A stretch of DNA of 64,000 nucleotides, from positions 69,690,956-69,754,955 of the forward strand of contig NC_087065.1 in the NCBI RefSeq assembly GCF_963678635.1, read 5' to 3'. This document shows, in pieces, positions 44,784-54,300 of this stretch. Position 1 is the first letter of the stretch, and each line of letters begins with the position of its first letter. Position numbers and translations under genes: made by a program. The DNA comes from Symsagittifera roscoffensis (taxonomy: Eukaryota; Xenacoelomorpha; Acoela; Convolutidae). Below the pieces are notes generated by a model. That model was not told the origin of the DNA, searched no databases, and saw nothing but the letters and a program-made list of their open reading frames with translations.

Positions 44784-46577
44784 TTAGTCGTCGGGGAAAA
44801 AACCGTGGGGGAAGATGTCGTGAATTAGTTCTGAAGTTGTTAGTAGTTTAGCTAGAATGCGGATGATATTTTTAGTCTGAAGTAGTGGCCAAAGCAATTG
44901 AAGTGCCTTAATAGTGGTTAGTTCTTCAGTGCCTACTGCAAACTCATAAGGTGTGTTTTGGATTAAGTTATATAATTTGTGGTTAAATTTCGTGTTGTGG
45001 ATGAATTCTAAAATTGGGATTTCTATAGGCTGTACAAACTCGTGCGGGATAAGGAAGGGTCGGGATTTTTCGGCGTTGAAGGTCTTGGTGATGGGGCAGA
45101 AAATGTACATTTGGGTTATGGGGTCATAGTTACGAAGAATACCATGAAGGTTAGTATCTTTAATACAATATGTGAAATTTAGGAAATACGGTGAAGTGTA
45201 TTTTGAATTGATGAATTGAAAGCGATGGTGTGGTTGTCTAGAGGGTGTGTGGAGGTCAAAGTGATTTTGGATGAAACGATAGTAACTGTATGTATGTGTT
45301 TGTTTAGTTCGCAACATAATATCGTGTGAGCAGTGTAAATCTCTTTCGTGTGGTGCAAGGAAATGAAAGGTTAGTGAAAAGATTTGGAAGCGTTCTTGAA
45401 AACTTTCGTACGCTTGTGTGCTTGTTAGTGCTTCTGAAATAATGTGATCAAACTTTCGGTCGAAGATGTTTAGTGTAAATACATATGGTGTCTTGATGAA
45501 AAATTTCTCGGTGATTTGTGGGTTAGCGAAGCGATCATCGTCTAAGAATTGATCTTGGTTAGCTCTGATGATGTTGTGATCGTAGTATTCTAGTGTATAT
45601 TCATTAGCTCTAGGTGCAGTGTGTATTTTTAGTGATTTTTTATATCCTACGTAAGTAAATTGTCTAGCGGTGAGTGGTGTAGTTAGTCGATATAGCATGT
45701 CTTTGTTTCGGTCTATATCGATGGATGTGTTGGTTAAAGGTAAGCAAAGAGGGTTAGTGAAATGATAGTATGAGGTCCAAGAGAGAGTGGGCATTAAAAC
45801 GTATTCGTCTACAAAGTTGCGTGTTTCGTTAGCGTCATGAGGGGTGTTTAAGGTGTATTGTGGAAATGAGGGTAAAGTGATAGCTAAAAATTCTCTAGTG
45901 TTAGTATGCTGGGGGTGGTTGATGTATTCACGGGCTGTTCCTGGTTTTGCTGGGAAAGGATGGTTGGGGAACTTTCTTTTAAAAGTGCGGTAAGCTCTAT
46001 TAGTGTTGAGTGAGGATTCAGTTGATGTGGATGATGGTGCTAATGATTCAGTATAATTTGAAGAGGGTGTAGGGGGATTGGATGAAGTTGTAGTGGAGGA
46101 GATTTGGTTTATGGTCGGGGTGTTAAGGTGGTAGGGTTGTTGTTGGAGGGTAATAAAATTGTCTAGCTCTGGGGAGATTCGGGGGGTGTCTGGAGATGAT
46201 TGGTCAGAATGGTATGAGGAGTAGGTTGGGGTAACTTGGGAAGCATAAGAGGGTGTCGGAGTGATTGGGTCAGGGTTATTGGACAATATGGGTTGAAAAG
46301 GAGGTTGAGAAAAATTAGAAGGGTTATGAAAATTATTGGATGGAGATGGTTCTGAGTCGGCAAATTCGTCGGGGGTTTCAATATTCGGGTTATTTAGCTG
46401 TGAAATGGAGTATAAAACTGAAATTTGTGAGTTAGTGTCGGAATTCATGCCTGATGTTACATTGCTAGATGGAAAATCGGGTGGCGGAAAAGCAAAAAGT
46501 GGTATTATTGGGATTGAAGAGGTAAGGTTGGTTGGATGGGAATTTGATCGATGGAGTGATCCAAGTTGGCGGCTCAT
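44784..46577 (-). CDS. ORF597: unknown protein at the 3' end of the giant element
   Basis: 597 aa, not recognised. The first about 210 residues are Ser/Thr/Pro/Asn-rich and look disordered. The remainder is an ordered, aromatic-rich domain with scattered Cys and no signal peptide or clear membrane segment. The start codon overlaps the envelope stop in the motif ATGA (46574-46577). This start is preferred for that reason, and because the frame then stays open to 44784. The arrangement implies translation by termination-reinitiation after the envelope, or from its own spliced RNA. A soluble accessory, matrix-like or regulatory role is possible; nothing in the sequence decides. Confidence 0.75.
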   Translation of the reverse strand: MSRQLGSLHRSNSHPTNLTSSIPIIPLFAFPPPDFPSSNVTSGMNSDTNSQISVLYSISQLNNPNIETPDEFADSEPSPSNNFHNPSNFSQPPFQPILSNNPDPITPTPSYASQVTPTYSSYHSDQSSPDTPRISPELDNFITLQQQPYHLNTPTINQISSTTTSSNPPTPSSNYTESLAPSSTSTESSLNTNRAYRTFKRKFPNHPFPAKPGTAREYINHPQHTNTREFLAITLPSFPQYTLNTPHDANETRNFVDEYVLMPTLSWTSYYHFTNPLCLPLTNTSIDIDRNKDMLYRLTTPLTARQFTYVGYKKSLKIHTAPRANEYTLEYYDHNIIRANQDQFLDDDRFANPQITEKFFIKTPYVFTLNIFDRKFDHIISEALTSTQAYESFQERFQIFSLTFHFLAPHERDLHCSHDIMLRTKQTHTYSYYRFIQNHFDLHTPSRQPHHRFQFINSKYTSPYFLNFTYCIKDTNLHGILRNYDPITQMYIFCPITKTFNAEKSRPFLIPHEFVQPIEIPILEFIHNTKFNHKLYNLIQNTPYEFAVGTEELTTIKALQLLWPLLQTKNIIRILAKLLTTSELIHDIFPHGFFPDD

Positions 46578-49192
46578 CGTGGGCTAAAAAAATTATTATT
46601 TTGAGATTGAAAAGCGGTGGTATGTGGTTGTTCAATAATTTGTTCGTAAGTATTATCATCTTGTGATTGATGTGTCATTATATGTTGGACGGGACTTTGT
46701 GATGTGGTGAGTCTAAAGTTTGGATTATGTGTGATTGCTAAATTTCTAAAATTTCGTGGGACTAGGGATAGTGGATGGTTATTTGGTAGGGGTGGTAATT
46801 GTGGTGCCGTTGGCTGTGGGTCGACATTGTTATGTTCTTCGTCGTATGTATTTTGTCGTGTTGTTATTTTTGTGTTATATTCTTTTATTTGTGCGTCTAA
46901 AAGAATTTTGTTTATAGATGTGGAAAAAATTCCAAAAAATCCTGCAAAAAGTATGTGTGCTACGCTTGCTTGTCTGTTTACTTGTGTGTGTATAGCACAT
47001 GTATTGTAGATTCCTTTTAAGAGTGAGAAAAGAAATCCAATAAAGTTAAACATTGCGTATAAAATAGTCAATTTTTCTAAGATGTAGTAGGGCCATCCTA
47101 GAAAATCTAGGATCTCATTTTTGAGTGTAACAAAGCTAAAAATGTTAATTGGTGATATATCTTGGGGACGGTATTTTTCGCCGTTTAGATATATATAATC
47201 TTTAATGTCTTTAAAATATCCGCTATAGTCTTGCGTGTAGATATCGGCAAATCCTGCAGTTTCTGCAAGTTTGCGTAAATTTTGGTCTATTGATTGTCTT
47301 TGTATAGTGTCCATTTGTGTTAATAATTCTTGGAATTGTTGTGTTCTAATGTGATGTTGAATATCTGATTTTGAATAGATTCCTATTGATTGTAAGTCTA
47401 TATTTGGGTTTCGAGCAATAGCGCGAATGCTTTCTGGTGAAAATTTTTTGAGTGATTGCATTAATGTGGGATATGGAGTGAGAAGATAATATTTGTTTTC
47501 ATCAGGGTTTAGTTGTACTACATTGTGGCTATTTTCTGATCCACATGGGACTGCGGTATCCCAGAAATAGGTTCTTCGTGAAAGTGTATCCACGAAATGT
47601 ACTTTATTCTTATAAAAGATAGGGATCCTTTTATAACATCGTTTATCTTCAAAAACGTATAGTGGTGATACTTTTTTAGTACAAGTATAAAACCATAAAA
47701 TGTTTCCTTCGTAGTCTAAAAAATTTGATCTATTTCCTGATAATAAGTATCCTGCGTAGGGTATTTTTAATACTGCTAGTGCAAGTGATTGTAGTATTTG
47801 TGTTCGTTCTAATTCGCATAGTTGATGTAGTGTTTCTAATTCGGAGAGTGACATTTCTTGAAAAATGCGGCTAATTGTATAGTCTAGTTTCATATCCAAA
47901 TGAATATCATAGTGGATATTACCAAAATATGTAGTATTCATTAGTGATAATTCTTGTAAGCGTGTGCTTCTGGTGTCAGAAGGTTTTAGATGTCCACCAG
48001 GTTGTCCGTTGCTTTTTTGAAAATTAACTGGTATATAGGATGTTCCTTCGTTTAGAGGATGACCTGTGGCGTATGGGTCGATTTTTACTTTACCAGTGGT
48101 CATGTCGAATCCTTTTTCATATTCAACTAATATTTCAGAGTATTGTGTTCTGTGAAGTGGATTCCTGTATTTACATGCAAGTTCTGTTTCTTGATATATT
48201 TGAAAACGTGTCAATTTATTTTCTATATTGTCTATGTTTCTAAAATCGGAACTTAGTTTGCGTGATGGATGGACTTGTTCATATGGAATTGATTGTATGA
48301 AATATTTTTCGTGAAATTTTATCATACGAGCGTGTATTTTTGCTACTTGAAATGTTGTACATGTGTCTTCGGGGAACCAAACAATTGTTGCTTGTGTTCT
48401 TGTTGTAGGGTCGCAATATCCTTGATCATTTTTACAAGGTAGTCGGATTCCTTGATAGATCATTGTATTATCAGATAAATCTCGTGTGAGTTGTATTTTT
48501 TCGAGTTGTATTTTCCAATCGAAAAACATTATTTCTTGGTATCCTTTATTTTTCGTGTCTGCTTTGCAGTTTGATGGGTTATTTATACCAATGTGTGGTA
48601 TCCAATGTTTATCGTGTAGGTCATAGGTTAATCGTCCGTGTGCGCCGTTATACGGGTATTTTTCGTCTAGTTTTATATGTCCTTGGTGTCTTTCAAGTTG
48701 TGATTGATGTACAGAGTCTGAAAAAACTTGAAAATTAACTAATTTTCTTTGGGAGTTTTTATTTTGTGTGATGTTTAGTCTAAGTAATTCATTTTTACAA
48801 TCGTCGGGATTGAGATGTAAAAGACGTTCTATATTACTTTGGTAGAATGATTCATGGTCAAGTCGGTTTTTGTTTCCGTTCGAGACTTGTGAACAATGTA
48901 CTTTCTTTTCGGAAAATGTTGCTGTGAATTTATAACCTGTAACTGTTGTAGCTCGGGCTTTTGAATAGAGTGTTGCTATTATATCTGTGGTTTCTATAGC
49001 TTGTGGTTCTGTTTCACATTGTGATACCTGATTGATTGCATATTTATGTAGTGTTTTTTGTTCATTTTCTTCGCAATCGTAATGTGTTACTAATAAATCT
49101 TGTGGTCCTGTACGAGGGGAAGGGTTTATGTTTTGATTTGAGGTTATTAGGAAAAGGGTTTGGAGAAAAATTAATAATTTTAGAATATACAT
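46574..49192 (-). CDS. env: Envelope-like transmembrane glycoprotein of the giant element
   Basis: 872 aa. It has an N-terminal hydrophobic signal (about residues 3-18), a long Cys- and sequon-containing ectodomain, then two hydrophobic segments (about 705-732 and 745-765) and a polar tail of about 100 residues. Position after pol and this layout fit a retroelement envelope. I see no RXKR furin site, and it does not look like the baculovirus-F-type Env of insect errantiviruses. A Cys/aromatic block at about 490-600 (with LSGNRSNF, CYKRIPIFY, FVDTLSRRTYF and a following PCG) reminds me of class III-type glycoproteins reported from chuvirus-like sources. That is an impression from memory and not tested. 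Its start overlaps the end of the ATG-less frame by 13 nt. Confidence 0.78.
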   Translation of the reverse strand: MYILKLLIFLQTLFLITSNQNINPSPRTGPQDLLVTHYDCEENEQKTLHKYAINQVSQCETEPQAIETTDIIATLYSKARATTVTGYKFTATFSEKKVHCSQVSNGNKNRLDHESFYQSNIERLLHLNPDDCKNELLRLNITQNKNSQRKLVNFQVFSDSVHQSQLERHQGHIKLDEKYPYNGAHGRLTYDLHDKHWIPHIGINNPSNCKADTKNKGYQEIMFFDWKIQLEKIQLTRDLSDNTMIYQGIRLPCKNDQGYCDPTTRTQATIVWFPEDTCTTFQVAKIHARMIKFHEKYFIQSIPYEQVHPSRKLSSDFRNIDNIENKLTRFQIYQETELACKYRNPLHRTQYSEILVEYEKGFDMTTGKVKIDPYATGHPLNEGTSYIPVNFQKSNGQPGGHLKPSDTRSTRLQELSLMNTTYFGNIHYDIHLDMKLDYTISRIFQEMSLSELETLHQLCELERTQILQSLALAVLKIPYAGYLLSGNRSNFLDYEGNILWFYTCTKKVSPLYVFEDKRCYKRIPIFYKNKVHFVDTLSRRTYFWDTAVPCGSENSHNVVQLNPDENKYYLLTPYPTLMQSLKKFSPESIRAIARNPNIDLQSIGIYSKSDIQHHIRTQQFQELLTQMDTIQRQSIDQNLRKLAETAGFADIYTQDYSGYFKDIKDYIYLNGEKYRPQDISPINIFSFVTLKNEILDFLGWPYYILEKLTILYAMFNFIGFLFSLLKGIYNTCAIHTQVNRQASVAHILFAGFFGIFSTSINKILLDAQIKEYNTKITTRQNTYDEEHNNVDPQPTAPQLPPLPNNHPLSLVPRNFRNLAITHNPNFRLTTSQSPVQHIMTHQSQDDNTYEQIIEQPHTTAFQSQNNNFFSPR

Positions 49193-50316
49193 GTGTATGA
49201 TAATCCTGAGTATGGATTATAAAATGTAATGTAACCAATTGTGTTTTTGGTGTATCTGTCGTATTTGTATATTACTTCAGTAGTTATAAACGGTGGTGGT
49301 AGTGATTGAGCTGTTATGTTAGGTGGATTTAATGGGTAGGGATGTTGGGTAATATTATTTAACTTAACTGTGATTTCAAACTTTAATTGTAAACTGTTTT
49401 GTTGGAGTATTTGAATATTGTGATCACGGATATCGTTATGAATATCTTGGCGATATTGTAATCTATTAAGTGCCCAGTTATGAAGGCGGTTACTTTCTTG
49501 ATGTTGTCCAAATAATGGTGGAGGTGCTGTGAATGTATTCCAATCTAATCTTAAAGGAATATTTACAGATGATTGTTCTCGATATCTGGCGTCGAGATTA
49601 TTTGGAAAATTTAAGTTAAAGGGTAGTGGTGAAAATTGACTTATTGATGGTGTTGATGGTAGTGATAATGTTTCTGGTAGTGATGAGGATGTTGTTGTAT
49701 CCGTAGAAATATCTATGGGGTCATTGACTAAATTTGGTTCACCTTGTGTGAATGAATTTGTAGTCCAATATGGTAGTCGTGATGTTAGGTTTGGGGGGTT
49801 AAAGGGATTTTCACGTATCTGTTCAGATGTTGGTGTTGAACCTAAGTAGTCTGAAGGTAGACTGGAAGTGCTTCGTTGTGAAAAAAGTGTAGGAGTTTCT
49901 GGTGTGATACCAGTGGTGATTTCTGGAGTGGTTTGTGTTGGGGATTGAGGTATATCAAAATGAACTCGGGGAGTTTGAAAATTTCTATTTCGTCGAGGAT
50001 GTATAATTTGTCTATTTATTTCTGCTGTGTTTTGGTTTTGACTAAGGTTTCGTATTCTACTTAGTTCTTGTGGTAGTGTTGGGTAAAGATTATATGTTGG
50101 TTCACTTAGGGATGCTTGTCGTTGAACTGGTTCTAGTGGTTCAGATAAACGAGCGTGCCGTTCTTCAAAAGTGTATGGATTGTCTTGAAAAGAAATTCGT
50201 GTAGATGTTTGAGGGTTTTGAGTAGTTGAAGGTGGTGTTGGATTATCTTGGGATGATGTCGGTGAAGACTGATTCTGTGACTGTTGGGTAGCAATTTTTG
50301 ATGGATTTTTAAATTG
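49180..50316 (-). CDS. ORF378: long open frame without any ATG
   Basis: A continuous frame of 378 codons plus TAA, bounded upstream by TAA at 50317-50319. Reading every codon I found no ATG. Codon use (Asn/Thr/Pro/Ser/Gln-rich) matches the other frames of the element, and its end overlaps the envelope start by 13 nt. A chance frame this long in AT-rich DNA is very unlikely. The first half is Ser/Thr/Pro-rich and the second half more ordered, with several N-x-S/T sequons. Both other frames are closed just before it, so frameshifting from ORF62 is excluded by the stops. Splicing from an upstream ATG exon or non-AUG initiation are the remaining routes. Product unknown. Confidence 0.7.
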   Translation of the reverse strand, partial: QFKNPSKIATQQSQNQSSPTSSQDNPTPPSTTQNPQTSTRISFQDNPYTFEERHARLSEPLEPVQRQASLSEPTYNLYPTLPQELSRIRNLSQNQNTAEINRQIIHPRRNRNFQTPRVHFDIPQSPTQTTPEITTGITPETPTLFSQRSTSSLPSDYLGSTPTSEQIRENPFNPPNLTSRLPYWTTNSFTQGEPNLVNDPIDISTDTTTSSSLPETLSLPSTPSISQFSPLPFNLNFPNNLDARYREQSSVNIPLRLDWNTFTAPPPLFGQHQESNRLHNWALNRLQYRQDIHNDIRDHNIQILQQNSLQLKFEITVKLNNITQHPYPLNPPNITAQSLPPPFITTEVIYKYDRYTKNTIGYITFYNPYSGLSYTCIF

Positions 50317-50321
50317 TTACT

Positions 50322-50510
50322 TTAGTGGGAAGGTTTATGTTTATTATAATATTCTTCTAAAAAAAGAATTAGAAAAATTGTTGCTAGGGCAAATGTGATG
50401 ATTGCTTTCTTTATACATTTACATATTGTCAAAATGAGGGATAATAGAAATGTTATGAAAATTACAAACAATAAAAAAATATCAGTTCTACTGAAAATTG
50501 TTCGTATCAT
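50322..50510 (-). CDS. ORF62: small two-pass membrane protein
   Basis: 62 aa with hydrophobic stretches at about residues 11-29 and 36-52, separated by a short CKCIKK basic/Cys turn, and a polar C-terminus. No homologue is recognised. Its ATG overlaps the ORF76 stop as ATGA (50507-50510), the same stop-start junction as between the envelope and ORF597, which supports both as genes. It could be a viroporin-like or fusion-associated small membrane protein; that is inference from size and topology only. Confidence 0.6.
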   Translation of the reverse strand: MIRTIFSRTDIFLLFVIFITFLLSLILTICKCIKKAIITFALATIFLILFLEEYYNKHKPSH

Positions 50511-50737
50511 TTAGACAAGTTGTTAAAATCGTACCTGTGGATATATTCAAGGGTTTTGGAAAGTTGGAGGAATAGTTCAATTATTGTGTAGAAAATTAAA
50601 AAAATGTTACAAAAAATTATTATAATTATTAGAAAAGATTCAATGATATCAAAAAGAAATATTATAAAGGCTTGAAGTATTGAAAAAAAATGTTTAAAAT
50701 TGATAAATATTTGAGCGACTGTTTGAGAGAAAAGCAT
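50507..50737 (-). CDS. ORF76: small membrane protein
   Basis: 76 aa with one very long hydrophobic region (about residues 23-57, Ile/Phe/Leu-rich, broken by an Asp-Ile-Ile-Glu), enough for one or two membrane passes, and a polar tail. No family recognised. Its stop is fused to the ORF62 start. It lies about 600 bp after the Gag-Pol stop, so it must come from a spliced or internal RNA. Confidence 0.6.
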   Translation of the reverse strand: MLFSQTVAQIFINFKHFFSILQAFIIFLFDIIESFLIIIIIFCNIFLIFYTIIELFLQLSKTLEYIHRYDFNNLSK

Positions 50738-51339
50738 TTAAGAAATGATCTCTTGGTCGAATATTTTTTTGCTGTTTGAGGCGATTTTCTAGTGTGGTCG
50801 AATTATTTATTAGTTTTTTGACAAGTGGGTTGAGTTTCGTAAAAAATTGTTGGGGGCAATTTTCATGGTGACTGGGAGGTCGTCTTTTTCTTTATTTTTG
50901 TTTGTCAAATGATCCGGGGTATGGTGAGATTTTTATACTTTAGGCTAATTAAAATCTTCACTTTGTGACTTTAGGCTAAGTTATCAAATTTGTTTTGGGG
51001 GTATTCGTGGTCTGAGTTGGGGAAATATTGTTGATCTTTGGGTTATTAGATAAGGGAGGGGTACGGTATTATGGTGATATTTATTTTAGCTGTCAAGTTG
51101 GAGTGGTTTGCTTATTTTTGACCTGGAGGTTGTAAAGTTATAGTTAGAGATGTGCCTGGAGTTCTAGATTATTCGTCTAATTGATCTTAGTTTGAGTTAG
51201 AGAAAGTGGCGGATTGGATGAATCCTATTGGTCTATTTTGAACTAGAATTATTGCGTACTTTGTGAGCATGTTATTTTGAAAAATGGAAATGAAAAATGT
51301 TACGGAGGTTTCAAGATTGTGAAGTATAGAATGTTAAAA
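50738..51339 (-). other. Spacer between Gag-Pol and the downstream gene block
   Basis: 600 bp without a credible frame. It is the natural place for a splice acceptor that would give a subgenomic RNA for ORF76 and the genes after it. No acceptor could be fixed by eye. Confidence 0.4.
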
Positions 51340-54300
51340 TTACTTTTTAAATTCTACTTTCTTTAATATTTTAGATTGGGGGATGAACATTTTGTAGTTT
51401 TTACGTGGTTGATTTCGGAGTCTTGTTGTCTTTCTATGTTCTGATTTGTCTATTTTTTCTTGGGGTATTATTTGTTCTGTCATTTTTCTATTTTTTCTTT
51501 GTTTTGGAGATTCTTTATGATTTTGTGTATTGTTTTTGGTGGCGGTTGGTTTTGTGTTTTGAGTTTCGGTGGGGTTATCATTTTGTTCTGTGTTTTTTAG
51601 ATGTGGTTCATTTTGAATGATTTTTAATCCTGTGAAAGAATATAATTGAGTTAATTCGCGGAGTGCGTATTCTTTTGGGTAATAAGGTAATAGGTTGTTT
51701 CGATGTTGAACGATTTCTTTTTTGTTTGAGTCGATAATTTTATATGTGACATCTGTGGGTTTTGCAATTATTTGATAGGGTCCTTTTCGGAGGGGTTGTA
51801 ATTTTTTAGAAATTCCTTTGTGAGTATTAAAATTAGGTATTAAAACAAATGTTCCAATTTTTAAATCGGAAGCTGGTGTAAAACGTGAATTGATTTGTTC
51901 ATTAATATTTTGTCTTTGTAATAACTTTTTTGTTATTTTTTGATAAATTTCATTGTGTTTTTTATCTCTATTTAAAATCCATTCGGTGTGTGTACCGGAG
52001 GCTAGTTTAAGAATTTGTGGGTGATGAAAATGATCTTCATCGTGCGTATGTAATGGGAGGTTATAACAAATTGAGTCTTTATTTGGTTGACAATAACCTT
52101 GTGCGTTTTTATGTGAATTTGCTGTAAACATTATTGGTTTGCGTGGCTTTTGGTTAAAAACCATTTCGTATGGTGACATTCCTAAAGTTGTCGTAATTTG
52201 TGAATTATATGCTAAGGGAAATAATTTTACATCTGCTGACCATTCGGTATATTTTGTATCATTTCCGTTGATGATACATCTGAGATATTCTTGTAATGAA
52301 CGGTTCATACCTTCGACTAAGCCGTTTGTCCAAGGTGCATGAGATGTACGTGGTTTGTGTTTAATGTTGTATAAATGACATAGTGTTATTATTTCATTAT
52401 TTATGAATTCTGTACCATTGTCTGTAACTAAAATTTCTGGTAGTCCAAATTTTGCTATCCAGTGTTCATAGAGTGTTGTGTATGCGTAATAAGCGTTACA
52501 ATGTGGTACTGGATTAAGTGCTACATAATGTGTAAATGCGTCAACAATTACCATAATGTAGGAGTTTCCTTCTGATGAGGGTGAAATTGGTCCTTTAGTA
52601 TCAAATGAGATACGGTGATTAAAGTATAAACTTTGTCCTTTAAAATCTTGTATTTGTGCTACTTGTTTTTGATTTGGGTAAGGTTTATTTAGCTGACATA
52701 CTATACAATCATTGCATAGTACTTTTATCCAAATTGGTGCATTTGGGAAGTAAAAATTTTGTATAAAATTTGAATATGTTTTTTCTGATCCAGAGTGTCC
52801 TTTAATATTTTGTGTATGTGAAATATTAAAAGCTATAAGAATCATACTTATAGGGAGACAGGGAACTGTGGATTCGTTTAAATTGTATTCTAAAAGGTCT
52901 GTAGTTTCATTGATTGTTGTGTTGTTAAATTTGCGAAAGTATCGGAGGAGTGTTTTGTTTCCTAGAATGGTTGAATCTGCTTTGATAGGTTTAGTTTTAT
53001 ATTTGTGCCATGATTTTAGTTGTCGAATTATCGGGTCAAGGTTTTGATATTGTTTCAGTGTTGAAATTGTAATCGTATCTGTTGGGGGGAGAAAAATGTT
53101 TTCAACTTCGAATTTAGATAAGGGTATTGTATCAAGTGGGTCGTGAAGGTCAAAAACTTGATTTATTGTGTATTTTGAATCATTTGTTTGTGGTCCTGAT
53201 AAATTTATTTTATCAGTTAAATCTTCTTTTTCAATTAGTGGAAAATGGTCTTTTTTAGGTAGGTGTTGTTTTGTTCGTTTTTGTTGGGTGTTATTTTTTA
53301 TCCATTGAGAATATGGAATTGGTTTAAAAGTTGATGTTCCAAGTAGGTCAACTTCATAATGATTATTTTGACAATCTAAATAAAGTGGGAAATGTTGTAA
53401 ATTATTTATTTGTGATTGTTCAATATCAGTTTTAACTGCATATTTGCATTCTAATCGAGGTGATGTTTCGTTTTCTGCAAGGTAGAATTTTATGTTTTTG
53501 GGTATTTCAACTGTTGTTTTTCGTGTAAGTAATTCAGGTGGTGTATTTCGACTTAAGGTGTCTGGTAATGCAAGATTTTTTCCTGCAGTCCAAACTATAT
53601 GTAAGTTTGGAAACTTCATTAGAATTAGTTGAAATCTGTAAACTCGGTGGTTTGGGTTAGATTTCTGTGTAAAAGGAAAGATGATTGGTTTGTGGTCTGT
53701 GAATAAAACTGTGGGATGTTTTGATCCAAGTATCAGAAATTCATATTCTGTAAGTGTATATATTATGGCTGTACATTCTCTCATTAGAGTTGAGAGTCGT
53801 AGCTCTGCTTGAGTGAATAATCGAGAATTTGCTGATATTAGGTTCATTTTATTTGTACCATTATGTGATTGTAATAATGCTGCGCCGATGCCAAAGTTCG
53901 AAGCATCGCACATTGCATAAAATGGTTGATCAGGGTCTGGAATTGTGTTTGAAATTTGTTCAGTTAAAAGTTTCTTTATTTCTTCGAATCGTGTTTGATG
54001 TTCTGTATTCCATTCAAAATTATTTTGTTGTCTAAGGATGTTGTAAAATGGTCGTAGATATAATTGCATTTTATAAACATATTTACTTAAAAAGTTTAAC
54101 ATTCCAAGGAACTCTTGGATTTTCTTTTTATTTGTTGGTGGTTGAAGTTTTTGAATAGCGTCAATGCGTGATTTCAGTGGAGTGATTGTTTTTCTTTCTA
54201 TGTTATGTCCTAAGAATTTAACTCTTGTCAAAAAGAAATGTGATTTATCGGGGGCGGCCTTCAGATTTTCATTCTGAAGTATTTGGTGATATGTTTCTAA

